Made by a program: the position numbers and the translations under genes. Of a DNA stretch of 44,193 bases, positions 8,219 through 17,572 are shown in pieces. Within the stretch, counting starts at the first letter, position 1, and each line of letters starts with the position of its first letter. The notes beneath the pieces are model-generated. The model was not told the origin of the DNA and made no database searches. It saw only the letters and a list, made by a program, of their open reading frames with translations. The DNA is from Solirubrobacterales bacterium (GTDB lineage: Bacteria > Actinomycetota > Thermoleophilia > Solirubrobacterales > Solirubrobacteraceae): the NCBI GenBank assembly GCA_027315115.1, contig DAHUYQ010000062.1, forward strand, positions 1 to 44,193, written 5' to 3'.

Positions 8219-9490
8219 TTGACGACCACCGCAACCCCCATCGAGCCCGCGTCGGCGGCGCCCGCGAGCCCGCTGCCCGTGGGGCCGGCCGCGATATCCA
8301 TCCAGGGCGTGAGCAAGGCCTTCAGGCTGCCGCATCAGCAGTACCACACGCTCAAGGAGCGGGCGCTGCACCCCTTCCGTTCCCGCACCTTCGACGTGCT
8401 GCAGGCCGTCGGCGACGTCAGCGTCGAGATCGCGCAGGGCGAATTCTTCGGGATCATCGGCCGCAACGGCAGCGGCAAGAGCACGCTGCTGAAGTGTCTG
8501 GCGGGGATCTACGACATCGACGAGGGCCAGCTCGGCGTGCGGGGGCGGCTCTCGCCGTTCATCGAGCTCGGGGTCGGCTTCAACATGGACCTCACCGCCC
8601 GCGACAACGTGATGATCAACGCGATCATGCTGGGGCTGACCCGCAAGCAGGCGCGCGAGCGCTTCGACGAGATCATCGCTTTCGCCGAGCTCGAGGACTT
8701 CCTCGACCTGAAGCTCAAGAACTACTCCTCGGGCATGCAGGTGCGCCTCGCCTTCGCGGTGGCGATCGAGGTCGATGCCGAGATCCTGCTGATCGACGAG
8801 GTGCTAGCGGTCGGCGACGCCGCCTTCCAGCAGAAGTGCTTCGACGAGTTCCACCGCCTGAAGAAGCTCGGCAAGACGATCGTGTTCGTCACGCACGACA
8901 TGGGCGCGATCCAGCGCTTCTGCGACCGGGCGATGCTGCTCGAGAAGGGGCGTATGGCCGCGATCGGCGAGCCTGAGCAGATCGCGCGTCGCTACAACGA
9001 GCTGAACTTCGGCCGCACCGTGCACAAGGTCGCCGCCTCCGAGGGGCAGGATCAGAGCGAGCAGCACAAGGAGGCTGAGATCCTCGACGCTTGGTTCGAG
9101 GAGCCCTCGGGCAAGCGGGTGGTCGCGCTGGGGCATGGCGAGCCGTGCTGTGCCGCGGTGGAAGTGCGCTTCGCGCAGGCGCTGGAGGACCCGATCTTCG
9201 GCATGACCTTCCGCAACGATGTGGGCGCGACGGTGTTTGCGACCACGACGGCCCTGGAGCACGGCTCCACAGGGCGCTTCGAGGCAGGGCAGACCGCGGT
9301 GGTGCGCGTGCGATTCGACAACTGGCTGACCCCGAGCCGCTACACGGTGACCCCATCGCTCGCCCAAAACGGGCGCGGCGACAACGCGATCGACCTGCGC
9401 GAGGATCTGGCCACGCTGATGGTCCACAGCGGCCACTTCACCGGGGGCACCGCCCACTTCCCCCACCGTTTCGAGATCGAGGTCAAATGA
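8219..9490 (+). CDS. wzt: ABC transporter ATP-binding protein for polysaccharide export (Wzt-like)
   Basis: The open frame begins at 8060, inside the previous gene. The TTG at 8219 gives a 423-residue protein starting close before the ATPase domain and is preferred, though uncertain. In that numbering, Walker A GRNGSGKST is at about 82-90, signature YSSGMQ at 169-174, Walker B ILLIDE at 189-194 and the switch His in VTHDMG at about 225. Residues 1-250 are the nucleotide-binding domain of the O-antigen/teichoic-acid export family. Residues about 280-423 form a beta-rich C-terminal domain like the Wzt carbohydrate-binding domain, which recognises a terminal modification of the finished chain. 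Its stop overlaps the permease ATG (ATGA). It energises export of an undecaprenyl-linked polymer. Confidence 0.88.
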   Translation: MTTTATPIEPASAAPASPLPVGPAAISIQGVSKAFRLPHQQYHTLKERALHPFRSRTFDVLQAVGDVSVEIAQGEFFGIIGRNGSGKSTLLKCLAGIYDIDEGQLGVRGRLSPFIELGVGFNMDLTARDNVMINAIMLGLTRKQARERFDEIIAFAELEDFLDLKLKNYSSGMQVRLAFAVAIEVDAEILLIDEVLAVGDAAFQQKCFDEFHRLKKLGKTIVFVTHDMGAIQRFCDRAMLLEKGRMAAIGEPEQIARRYNELNFGRTVHKVAASEGQDQSEQHKEAEILDAWFEEPSGKRVVALGHGEPCCAAVEVRFAQALEDPIFGMTFRNDVGATVFATTTALEHGSTGRFEAGQTAVVRVRFDNWLTPSRYTVTPSLAQNGRGDNAIDLREDLATLMVHSGHFTGGTAHFPHRFEIEVK

Positions 9491-10380
9491 GCGCAGAAGA
9501 GGCGATGCAGGCCTTCGGGCCGCCGGAGAGCATGCACGCTGTCGGCTCCGACGTGCATGGGATCGCGCGGCGCCACGGCCCGACGGCCTTCGGCGACGAC
9601 ATGCGCCGCTTCGTGAACCTCACGGTCACGCTGGCCAAGACGGAATTTAAGCTGCGCTACTTCGGCTCGGTGCTCGGCTATCTCTGGTCGCTGATGCGGC
9701 CGCTGCTCTTCTTCGGAGTGCTGTTCGTCGTGTATACGCAGATACTGAAAATGCACGCGACGATCAAGCCATATGCGGTCTATCTGCTCACGGGAATCAT
9801 CATCTGGACCTTCTTCATGGAAGCCACGAGCGCCGCCGTTCCCTGCCTGGTGGCGCGAGAGGGGCTGCTGCGCAAGATGCGCTTCCCGCGACTTGTGATC
9901 CCGCTGAGCGTCGCACTGACCGCGCTCTTCAACCTTGCCACCAACCTGATCGTGGTGGTGGTCTTCGCGCTGGCGCTCGGCTGCTATCCGCGTCTGAGCT
10001 GGCTGGAGATGCCGGTGCTGATACTGCTGATGGCGATGCTGGCGGTCGGCGCGGGCAGCCTGCTTTCGGTGCTGTACGTGCGTTTCCGTGACATGCAGCC
10101 GATCTGGGAAGTTCTCTCCCAGGTTCTCTTCTACGGAGCGCCGATCATCTATGCGGCAGCCAGTTACGGGTCATACGCTCACCTCGCGATGCTCAACCCG
10201 ATCGCGATGATCATGACCCAGATGGGCAGAGCGTTCGTGGACCCGAGCGCCCCGAGCGCAGCCTTTTACATCGGCGGAACAGTTCGCCTCTTGATACCGC
10301 TGGCTATCATCGCGGGCGTTCTCGGCCTCGGACTCTGGTTCTTCAACCGCGAGGCGCCGAGGATCGCGGAGAACATCTGA
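9487..10380 (+). CDS. wzm: ABC transporter permease for polysaccharide export (Wzm-like)
   Basis: 297 residues from the ATG at 9487, overlapping the ATPase stop by four bases. The N-terminal amphipathic stretch (VTLAKTEFKLRYFGSVLGYLWSLMRPL) and six hydrophobic segments match the ABC-2 permeases of O-antigen and wall-polymer export (TagG/Wzm). WSLMRPLLFFGVLFVV and LYVRFRDMQPIWEVLSQVLFYGAPIIY are characteristic family stretches. It would form a dimer with two ATPase subunits and pass the lipid-linked glycan through the cytoplasmic membrane. The coiled-coil protein follows after one base. Confidence 0.88.
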   Translation: MSAEEAMQAFGPPESMHAVGSDVHGIARRHGPTAFGDDMRRFVNLTVTLAKTEFKLRYFGSVLGYLWSLMRPLLFFGVLFVVYTQILKMHATIKPYAVYLLTGIIIWTFFMEATSAAVPCLVAREGLLRKMRFPRLVIPLSVALTALFNLATNLIVVVVFALALGCYPRLSWLEMPVLILLMAMLAVGAGSLLSVLYVRFRDMQPIWEVLSQVLFYGAPIIYAAASYGSYAHLAMLNPIAMIMTQMGRAFVDPSAPSAAFYIGGTVRLLIPLAIIAGVLGLGLWFFNREAPRIAENI

Positions 10381-10381
10381 G

Positions 10382-10669
10382 ATGAGCGCAGCCGACACGC
10401 AATCGCAGCAGCAGGCCAGGCTCGAAGCGGAGAACCTCGCGCTGCGCAGCCGCGTGGCCGCGCTGGAGGCCGAGCTCGTCGAGGTGCAGGCGCGCACCGA
10501 CGCCGTCGTGGCGCACTGGCAGGAGCGCGCCTACTGGCTGGATCGCTGGCACCTGGACCTCAACGCGCTGATGCGCCGGCGTGGGGCGATGGAGGCGCTG
10601 GGCGCCGTGCGCGTGCTCCGATCGGCCTACCGGGCGCTCAAGCGCGCAAGGCAGCGCATCGGCTCGTGA
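10382..10669 (+). CDS. Small coiled-coil protein of the export operon
   Basis: 95 residues. Residues 8-45 are a strong heptad coiled coil (ARLEAENLALRSRVAALEAE), followed by WQERAYWLDRWHLDLNALMRRRG and a basic amphipathic C-terminus. Similar short proteins, or the same segment as a domain, sit between Wzm/Wzt and glycosyltransferases in actinobacterial loci. It may tether a transferase to the exporter or membrane; this is inference. The start follows the permease stop by one base, and its stop overlaps the next gene's GTG (GTGA). Confidence 0.7.
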   Translation: MSAADTQSQQQARLEAENLALRSRVAALEAELVEVQARTDAVVAHWQERAYWLDRWHLDLNALMRRRGAMEALGAVRVLRSAYRALKRARQRIGS

Positions 10670-12837
10670 GAACGCTCTCCAGCGGCGACATATCGGTCGT
10701 GATTCCGGTCAAGGACGGGGAGCGCTACCTGGAGGAGCTGCTGCACGCGCTGCGGGCGCAGGCGGTCGGCGAGATCCTCGTGATCGACTCGGGGTCCAGG
10801 GATAGCTCGGTGGCGATCGCGCGGGCCGCCGGTGTGGATGTGCACTCGATCGATCCCGCGCAGTTCGGTCACGGGCGCACTCGCAACCTCGGTGCGCAGC
10901 GCACCTCCGGTGATCTGATCTGCTTTCTGACCCAGGACGCGACCCCGTGCGCCGGCTGGGCTGAGGCATACCTGGAGGCGATGGCTCTGGCCGACGACGT
11001 CGGCGCCGCCTTCGGGCCGCACCTGCCGCGCGCGAACACCAGCCCGATGATCGCGCGCGAGCTCGAGGAGTTCTTCGCGACCTTGGCGCCCGACGGGCAG
11101 CCCTCGATCCAGCGCCGCGGCGGCGAGAGCTTCCTCTCCAACGTCAACGCCTGCTACCGCCGCGCCTGCTGGGAGGAGATCCGGTTCAGAGAGATCGAGT
11201 ACTCCGAGGACCAGGCCTTCGGACGCGACATGCTCGAGCGGGGCTGGGCGAAGGTCTGCCACCCGGCAGCCGCGGTGCTGCACGCGCACGACTACGGGCC
11301 GATCGAGTTCATGCGCCGCTACTTCGACGAGTACCGCGGTCTGCGCGAGAGCTCGGGACACGTCGAGCCGTTCGGGCTGATCGCCGCCATGAGTCAGACG
11401 CGCTCGGCGGCGGCGGCGGACAGGCGGTGGATGGCAGCTCAGGGCGCCGGCGCCGGCGAGCAGCTTCGCTGGAGTGCCCGCAGCGTGGTCCACCACGGCG
11501 GACGGCGCGTGTTCTCCGCACTCGGCTCGCGCGCGGAGCGGGTTCCCGCTCCGCTGCGATCGGCGCTCTCGCTGGAGGGCCGCGACGGCGCGGCGGCTCC
11601 CGGCGGCGGCGGCGGCGCCGGAGGATCTGAGCGGACTGGTGGCGCCCCGCGGGACGGGGAGATGCTGCCGCGCACGAAGCACATCGCCAACGCGATCGAG
11701 GCCGACGACTATGAGCCGGCGGCGCGGATCTGGCGCGAGGGCGCGGCTTCGCTGGCGGAGCCGGTGCCGGGCATGGCCGACCGTGACCGTCTGCGCCTTG
11801 CGCTCGTGATCCCGCCGTTCACCCGCGGCAGCGGTGGGCACAACACCCTGTTTCAGATCCTCACCCGGCTGGAGCGGCGCGGGCACACCTGCAGCGTGTG
11901 GCTGTCCGACTACCACGGGGAAATGCGCGATGTTTGGCCGGCCCGGATCCGCGACGAGATACGTGAGTACTTCGCGCCCCTGCGGGGTCCCGTATACAAG
12001 GGCTTTCAGGACTGGCAGGGCGCCGACGTCGTGATCGCGACAGGCTGGCAGACGGTGCACCCGGCGCTGGCGCTGCCTGGATGCCGAGCCCGCGCCTATC
12101 TGGTCAACGACCACGAGCCCGAGTTCTACCCGACCTCAACCGAGCGCGCTCTGGCCGAGGACACCTACCGGCACGGGCTGCACTGCATCGCGGCAAGCCC
12201 CTGGTTGCGTGACCTGCTGATCGAGCGCTACGACGCCTCCGCGGATGCCTTTCAGCTCGGCGTCGACCACGAGGACTACGCGCCGCGCGAGATCGACCGC
12301 CGGCAGGACATGGTCGTCTACTACGCGCGTCACTCCACGGCGCGCAGGGCGGTGCCGGTGGGGCTGATGGCGCTCGCGGAGCTGGGCCGCCGTCGTCCCG
12401 ACGTGAAGATCGTCCTGTTCGGGACCGACAAGCCGCCGCACACTTCCTTCGCCTACGAACATCAGGGCGTGCTGCGCCCCAGCCAGCTCTCGTGGCTCTA
12501 CTCGCAGGCGAGCGTCGGCCTGTGCCTCTCGCTCACCAACTTCTCGTTGATGCCGAAGGAGATGCTTGCGTGCGGGCTGCCGTGCGTCGAGCTGGCGGGT
12601 GTGAGCGCCGAGTCGATCTTCGGCGCGGACGGTCCGCTGGAGCTGGCGCCCCTCGACCCGCTCGCGATCGCCGACGCGATACAGCGTCTGCTGGAGGATC
12701 CGGCCGGATGGCGCGCGCGCTCGCGGGCCGGAATCGAGTTCGTCGCCTCCCACACGTGGGACCATGCAACCGACGAGGTGGAAGCGGGGCTGCGGCATGC
12801 GCTTGCCGAGCGCGAAGCGGCGCTGTTGATCGATTGA
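10666..12837 (+). CDS. Two-domain glycosyltransferase: GT2 N-terminus, GT4/WsaF-like C-terminus
   Basis: 723 residues, GTG start overlapping the previous stop by four bases. Residues 8-270 are a GT2 domain: ISVVIPVKDGE, VIDSGSRDSS at 39-48, and FLTQDATP in place of the usual DxD, resembling rhamnosyltransferase-type GT2 enzymes. A Gly/Ala-rich linker occupies about 300-330. From about residue 370 (RLRLALVIPPFTRGSGGH) to the end is a GT-B domain; NDHEPEFYPT and the late SLTNFSLMPKEMLACGLPCVEL recall WsaF-like rhamnosyltransferases. Domain order is the reverse of the fusion at 2634-4541. It is probably part of the exporter operon and builds part of the exported polymer. Confidence 0.82.
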   Translation: MRTLSSGDISVVIPVKDGERYLEELLHALRAQAVGEILVIDSGSRDSSVAIARAAGVDVHSIDPAQFGHGRTRNLGAQRTSGDLICFLTQDATPCAGWAEAYLEAMALADDVGAAFGPHLPRANTSPMIARELEEFFATLAPDGQPSIQRRGGESFLSNVNACYRRACWEEIRFREIEYSEDQAFGRDMLERGWAKVCHPAAAVLHAHDYGPIEFMRRYFDEYRGLRESSGHVEPFGLIAAMSQTRSAAAADRRWMAAQGAGAGEQLRWSARSVVHHGGRRVFSALGSRAERVPAPLRSALSLEGRDGAAAPGGGGGAGGSERTGGAPRDGEMLPRTKHIANAIEADDYEPAARIWREGAASLAEPVPGMADRDRLRLALVIPPFTRGSGGHNTLFQILTRLERRGHTCSVWLSDYHGEMRDVWPARIRDEIREYFAPLRGPVYKGFQDWQGADVVIATGWQTVHPALALPGCRARAYLVNDHEPEFYPTSTERALAEDTYRHGLHCIAASPWLRDLLIERYDASADAFQLGVDHEDYAPREIDRRQDMVVYYARHSTARRAVPVGLMALAELGRRRPDVKIVLFGTDKPPHTSFAYEHQGVLRPSQLSWLYSQASVGLCLSLTNFSLMPKEMLACGLPCVELAGVSAESIFGADGPLELAPLDPLAIADAIQRLLEDPAGWRARSRAGIEFVASHTWDHATDEVEAGLRHALAEREAALLID

Positions 12838-12872
12838 GCCAGCGAGGCGGCGGGCGGCATCCGCAGCCGGCT

Positions 12873-15278
12873 TCAGCCGATCTCGATCCAGTCCAATGGC
12901 CGGCTACAGAGGGAGCGCCACCGGCTGGGGGGGATCCGCAGCACGGGCGCGGCGCTTACGTTGACCGGCTGAAGCACGAAGCCGTCGATGCTCGCGCTGC
13001 CGTTGTCGTCGGGAAGCAGGTCGCCCCCGCCCCGACTGACTTCATAGGTGTGGCGTCCGGCGGTCATCGGTACGTCAGCGACATGCATGACTGCGCCGTC
13101 GTCGCCGGATTCCTGCGCGACCGAGCCCACGACATGTCCGTCGATGCGTACCTGCAACGGCCGGTCGGCGTTACCTGCGAGCCAGACTTCATAATCGCCG
13201 CTCCTGCTCACGGTCAGGCTGCCTTGGAGACTTCCCGGCCCCGCGAATATGTACTCGGGACGGCCCTCGAGGTCTGTGGTGAGCGCGAGCGTCGGGGAGT
13301 GCTGCGCGCGCGACAGGTCCGCCGAGACGTTGATCTGTCGCGGTGCGTAAGCGAGGTTGGCTTTGTCGTGGATGGCCTCGGTCGCGATGCTGCGCACTGC
13401 GCGGCAGCTTGGAACGACTGATGGCGTGAAGCTGCCGCCGAGCGGGAAATGGGCGAGCGGAGAGGGGCCCACTCGGCGCCAGGCGGTGTAGTACCGACCC
13501 TTCCACACCTCGCGATAGTTGCCGGGCGGACGGCTCCAGGCAGGCGAGCGGCGCATCACGATCATCGGGTACTGCTCGACGCTCGCCAGCGCGATCCGGT
13601 CGAGGTCATAGCTGTGGCCATAGCCTCCAGTCGTGCCGGCCGCGAATTGAAATGCCGCTGGGTAGGCAAGCCCAGGCCCGTCCGGTCCGATGTTGCGCAG
13701 CAGGTACAGGCTGTATTCGTCGAAGTCCGGGGTCAGGGTAGGCCCGGAGCCGGCAAAGCGCGTGTCGATCGTCTGAAGTTCCTGGTACCGCGCCGTCGGT
13801 GCGAGATTGGTTCCGTGGTAGAGCAGCGCGTCGGAGGCCAGGACCCCGCCGACGACTGCCACTCCTAGCAGCAGGCCCTCCCATCGCAATCGCTGAGCCA
13901 GCCCGAAAGCGCCTACCAGCGCCGCAAACACTGCCACGGGTGAGAGCAGCATCAGGATCTTCGCGTTTGTCCAAGTTGTGGCCTTCGTGTGGAGAATCCC
14001 CCACGTGAGCACGGAGATCAGGATGAAGGCCAGCACGCTCCAGGACCGCCGGCGCACGAGCCAAAGCAGGCCGATCCCAATGCAGAGCACCACAATCCCC
14101 ACCAGCACGTTCGTCTGATTGAGGTAGCGCGGTTCGACTCGATGCGATTCCCCGAGCCAGACGCCGAGAACCTGGATGAACTTCAGCGGGCGGACGAGAT
14201 TGCCTGGATCGCTGACAGCGGCCACGTCGGAGTTCGACACCGATTCGGCAAGTGTGAGCGTCTGGGACAACGGGGCGACGGTCGGAAGAGCGACGATCGC
14301 GGTGCTGGCCGCCAGCCACGCGCCGGTGGTCGCGGTGCGACGGACCTCCAGCTTGCCGGTGAACGGAACGGCCGCCACTACGAACGCGAGGCCGAACAAC
14401 ACGATCCATGGCGACGCGGCGATGCCGATAGCCCCAAACGCCGCCGCCGCCGCGAACGCAAACGGCAGGCCCGCCCGCCAACCCGCGGTCTCGCGCAGTG
14501 AGCGCGCACAAGCCAGCAGCGCGCCCATCAGGATCAGCATTGGCAACGCTGTGAGCTCCTTGATCGAGCCCATCAGCGCATAGGCGTAGACCAGCGCGGG
14601 AACGGCCGCGATCATCCCGGTGATCGCGGCGTATGATCGCCGCAGGCCGGCGACTCTGGCCGCGTAGGCCAGTCCCAGCGCTGTGATGCCCAGCTCGGCG
14701 GCCTGGAAGGGGCTGTACAGCCAGATCAGGCTCTGCCCGCTCAGCCATCCCACGGAGGCGAGAACGCCATGGCCGCCCGTGGGATAGCTTTTGCCGAAAT
14801 AGGCGGCGAGCTGCGTCCCGAGTCCTGGCAAGAGCCCGCCGGAGAAGTCGTGGCCGAAATGCAGAAGCCGCTCCGCGCCAGCGACCTGAATCGCACCGGT
14901 CGTGTCCAGCAGATAGCCGGTGAAAGTGACTCTGGCGGCGACGATCTCGGGGGCCACCGTGACCAGATAGGCGCCGACACCGGCTGCAAAGCACCACCAC
15001 CAGCCGCGCGGTCGCGAGCGCCAACGTTCGCGCACCTGGACGCGCGTGAGCGCAAACCCCGCGAGGGTCAGCAGCACGAGGATCCACGGCGTCCAGGGAG
15101 CGATCATCCGGTTCCAGGTCGTGAACTGGGAGACAGCCACGAGCGCCCCGAAGCCGACAGGGATCAGCAGTAGCGCGGGCAGGCGCGCGCCGGTCAGCCG
15201 CTCTACCAGCAGACCGCAGCCCAGCGACAGCACGCCCAGCAGCAGCGGAAACAGAGCGATGACCGCGAGGAATCCCAA
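12873..15278 (-). CDS. Large polytopic membrane protein with C-terminal beta domain (GT-C-like)
   Basis: 801 residues with a TTG start and a transmembrane segment beginning at once. Residues about 1-470 hold roughly 12-13 hydrophobic segments. The rest is extracytoplasmic and ends in a beta-sandwich-like module (GDYEVWLAGNADRPLQVRIDG, then AGRHTYEVSRGGGDL) that looks like a carbohydrate-binding module. This combination is frequent in actinobacterial polyprenyl-phosphate-sugar-dependent GT-C enzymes. It sits 18 bases downstream of a DPM1-like GT2 gene on the same strand, which could make the lipid-linked donor. A catalytic Asp-rich loop was not identified with confidence. The opposing gene ends at 12837, so 12838-12872 is a short convergent spacer. 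Confidence 0.7.
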   Translation of the reverse strand: MGFLAVIALFPLLLGVLSLGCGLLVERLTGARLPALLLIPVGFGALVAVSQFTTWNRMIAPWTPWILVLLTLAGFALTRVQVRERWRSRPRGWWWCFAAGVGAYLVTVAPEIVAARVTFTGYLLDTTGAIQVAGAERLLHFGHDFSGGLLPGLGTQLAAYFGKSYPTGGHGVLASVGWLSGQSLIWLYSPFQAAELGITALGLAYAARVAGLRRSYAAITGMIAAVPALVYAYALMGSIKELTALPMLILMGALLACARSLRETAGWRAGLPFAFAAAAAFGAIGIAASPWIVLFGLAFVVAAVPFTGKLEVRRTATTGAWLAASTAIVALPTVAPLSQTLTLAESVSNSDVAAVSDPGNLVRPLKFIQVLGVWLGESHRVEPRYLNQTNVLVGIVVLCIGIGLLWLVRRRSWSVLAFILISVLTWGILHTKATTWTNAKILMLLSPVAVFAALVGAFGLAQRLRWEGLLLGVAVVGGVLASDALLYHGTNLAPTARYQELQTIDTRFAGSGPTLTPDFDEYSLYLLRNIGPDGPGLAYPAAFQFAAGTTGGYGHSYDLDRIALASVEQYPMIVMRRSPAWSRPPGNYREVWKGRYYTAWRRVGPSPLAHFPLGGSFTPSVVPSCRAVRSIATEAIHDKANLAYAPRQINVSADLSRAQHSPTLALTTDLEGRPEYIFAGPGSLQGSLTVSRSGDYEVWLAGNADRPLQVRIDGHVVGSVAQESGDDGAVMHVADVPMTAGRHTYEVSRGGGDLLPDDNGSASIDGFVLQPVNVSAAPVLRIPPSRWRSLCSRPLDWIEIG

Positions 15279-15296
15279 TGAAGGGCTCGGCCGTTG

Positions 15297-16487
15297 CTAC
15301 CTGGCGCCGGCGGAGCGCCGCAACCCGAGAATGCTGAGCAGGAACGAAGAGAAGAAGATCTGAATCCCCACGATCAGCACCGACGCCGCGACCACCGCCA
15401 GGTGTTCGTCCGCCAGCGAGCCGAACCCATGCGAGATCCAGGTCGCCAGGATCACCGCGCCCATGACCACGCCGACCAGGATGAACGCCCCGCCCAGCAT
15501 CAGCCCGTGCTCGAGCCGGAACCGCGACCGCGCCCGATCGAACCACCGGTCCCGCTCGCCCATGAAGTAGGTGCCGTAGGCGTGGGCGCAGAGCCCGAGC
15601 GCCAGCACCTGGGTGCCGACGATCATCAGCAGCGCGCCGCCGATCAGCGCATGCACGCCCCACGTGCGCCCGAAGATGTCCAGGCCGCCGCCCACCAGCG
15701 CCACGATCAGCGTGCCGATCGCCGCCATCGCCGCTCCGGGCATGATGAAGAGGTGGGTGGGGCTGTGGACCAGCAGGAAGCGCAGGTGGCGCCAGCCGTC
15801 CCTGAAGCTTGAGAGCTTGCTCTCGCCGCCGCGGGGGTGGTACTCGATCGGGAACTCGGTGATCCTCAGTTTCTCCTTGGAGGCCCTGATCACCATCTCG
15901 GAGGCGAACTCCATGCCGGTCGTGCGCAGGTCCAGGCGCGGCAGCACGTCCTTGCGCAGCGCGCGCATCCCGCAGTGGGCGTCGTTGACGCCGGTTTTGA
16001 AGAGCACGTTGAGCAGGCCGGTGAGGATCGGGTTGCCGACGTACTGGTGCAGCCACGGCATCGCGCCCGGGTGGATTTTGTCCATGCGGTCGCCCATCAC
16101 CAGCTCCGCGCCGGCGTCGAGATCGGCCACGAAGCGGGGGATCTCGTCGAAGTCGTAGGTGAGGTCGGCGTCGGCCATCACGATGTAGGCGCCTTTGGCG
16201 GCGGCGAAGCCGGCCAGGTAGGCGCTGCCGTAGCCGCGGCGCGGTTCGCTGACCACCGTGGCGCCCGCCGCCGCCGCGATCTCCGCCGAGCGGTCTTCGG
16301 AGGCGTTGTCCACGACGAGCACCTCGCCGTCCGCCTCCATGCGCTCGAGCGCCTGCACCGCGGCGCGCACGCAGCGCTCGATGTTCTCCTCCTCGTTGAG
16401 GCAGGGGATCACGACCGAGACCAGCGGGCTCGGCGCTGGCTCCGTGCCGTTGCGGGCTGCGGGAGTTGTCTGCTCGACGGTGCTCAT
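15297..16487 (-). CDS. GT2 glycosyltransferase, polyprenyl-phosphate sugar synthase type, membrane-anchored
   Basis: 396 residues. GT2 motifs: SVVIPCLNEEENI at 24-36, VVDNASEDRS at 58-67, and DADLTYD at 106-112 with the DxD metal site. MGDRM, then GMRALRKDVL and EFPIEYHPRGGESKLSSFRDGWRHL are typical of the DPM1/GtrB-like group that loads sugars on polyprenyl phosphate. About four hydrophobic segments follow residue 225. It probably makes a lipid-linked donor for the downstream 801-residue membrane protein, with which it forms an operon. The donor sugar is unknown. No clear ribosome-binding site precedes the ATG. Confidence 0.85.
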   Translation of the reverse strand: MSTVEQTTPAARNGTEPAPSPLVSVVIPCLNEEENIERCVRAAVQALERMEADGEVLVVDNASEDRSAEIAAAAGATVVSEPRRGYGSAYLAGFAAAKGAYIVMADADLTYDFDEIPRFVADLDAGAELVMGDRMDKIHPGAMPWLHQYVGNPILTGLLNVLFKTGVNDAHCGMRALRKDVLPRLDLRTTGMEFASEMVIRASKEKLRITEFPIEYHPRGGESKLSSFRDGWRHLRFLLVHSPTHLFIMPGAAMAAIGTLIVALVGGGLDIFGRTWGVHALIGGALLMIVGTQVLALGLCAHAYGTYFMGERDRWFDRARSRFRLEHGLMLGGAFILVGVVMGAVILATWISHGFGSLADEHLAVVAASVLIVGIQIFFSSFLLSILGLRRSAGAR

Positions 16488-16740
16488 CGCTGTGATGACT
16501 GGCGCGCGCCGTGGGTGGCGCGTCGATTCAGGTGCTTAAACGCGCCGCGAGATCGAAAGTGGCGCACATGCTGCGACCGAAGATGCTACCGGAGCGGACG
16601 GCCGGGCTCGCCGACGGGCAGAAGGGTTGCGGACGGGCACGTCCGGGAATGTCACGCGTCCTGCACGGCGTCCTGCACGAATTTCCCCGCTCAGGGCGCC
16701 GATCGGCATGAGCTTGGCGCTGCTCGGGTAAGCGTCTGGC
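16488..16740. promoter_or_regulatory. Divergent intergenic region with a perfect 12-base tandem repeat
   Basis: 253 bases between the divergent GT2 and DivIVA-like genes, so both promoters should lie here. GCGTCCTGCACG occurs twice in direct tandem at 16656-16667 and 16668-16679. Just before it, GGACG-GGCA-CGTCC can form a small hairpin. No consensus promoter stands out in this GC-rich sequence. The duplicated element could be a regulator site or a chance duplication. Confidence 0.4.
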
Positions 16741-17526
16741 ATGCCCGATCGGAGCACCGCCGCCAAAGAGCACGCGATCACGCAGGATCTCTCCGCGCTG
16801 CCGCCCACGCAGGTCCGGGAGCGCGTCGAGCCGGTTCTCGAAGCCGAGTTCCCGGTCGTCCGCCGCGGCTACGACAGGGACGCCGTGGACGCTTACGTGA
16901 TCCGCACGAGGCAGATCGTCGCCGAGCTGCAGGCGACCAGAACCCCCGACAGCGCCGTGCGGCGCGCGCTGGAGCGCGTGGGCGAGGAGGTCTCGGGCAT
17001 CCTGAGCCGCGCGCACGAGACCGCCGAGGAGATCACGGCGCAGTCGCGCATCGATGCGGACGAGCGGCTGCAGCGCGCGATCCGCGAGGCGCACGAGATC
17101 ACCGCCACCGCCAAGGCGCAGCTTCGCGACCTGGACGCCGACGCCGACCGCATCTGGTCCGAGCGGCAGAAGATCATCGAGGATGCAAGAGCGCTTGCAG
17201 AGGAGCTGCTCTCGCTCGCGGACACCGCCGCCGAACGGTTCGCGCCCGTCGAGGAGGAGGTCGGCGAGGGCGAGGTCCAGGACGCCGCGCCCTGGCGGCC
17301 GGGGGAGCTGCTGCGGGACGAGCGCGAGGACGACCTCCGCGAGCCGGAGCCTGCGGATGCGCAGAGCGCGGCGGCCGAGGAGGCGCCGCGCGAGAGCGAC
17401 CTCGACCTCGATGCCGGCCTCGAGCTGCAGGAGGAGCCGCGAGTGCGGGTGATACGGCCCTCCCCGCGCGAGGACCGCGAGGGCGAGTCGGCGGAGGACG
17501 GGGAGGGCCGGCCACCAGAGATGTGA
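16741..17526 (+). CDS. DivIVA-like coiled-coil protein
   Basis: 261 residues. FPVVRRGYDRDAVDAYVIRTRQIVAEL at 37-63 has the form of the DivIVA/GpsB N-terminal domain (F-x-x-x-x-x-GYD-x-x-x-VD-x-Y), which binds curved membrane and precedes a coiled coil. Helical charged sequence runs to about 170, and the last 90 residues are acidic and low in complexity. DivIVA-like proteins organise polar growth, septation or envelope enzymes in actinobacteria. The main DivIVA is usually in the cell-division cluster, so this is probably a paralogue. It is followed by a glycosyltransferase gene and may be cotranscribed with it. Confidence 0.72.
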   Translation: MPDRSTAAKEHAITQDLSALPPTQVRERVEPVLEAEFPVVRRGYDRDAVDAYVIRTRQIVAELQATRTPDSAVRRALERVGEEVSGILSRAHETAEEITAQSRIDADERLQRAIREAHEITATAKAQLRDLDADADRIWSERQKIIEDARALAEELLSLADTAAERFAPVEEEVGEGEVQDAAPWRPGELLRDEREDDLREPEPADAQSAAAEEAPRESDLDLDAGLELQEEPRVRVIRPSPREDREGESAEDGEGRPPEM

Positions 17527-17572
17527 CGGGATCCGCCGGTTGTGCCCGACGACGCTGCCATCCTTTGCCGCC

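Noticed and set aside
10627..12114. 495-codon minus-strand frame opposite the GT2/GT-B fusion
   Set aside because: Shadow of a gene with well-formed glycosyltransferase motifs on the plus strand.
13606..16056. 816-codon minus-strand frame overlapping two genes
   Set aside because: Same strand but different frame from the membrane protein and GT2 genes; Arg-rich, no hydrophobic segments or domains. A frame artefact of high GC.
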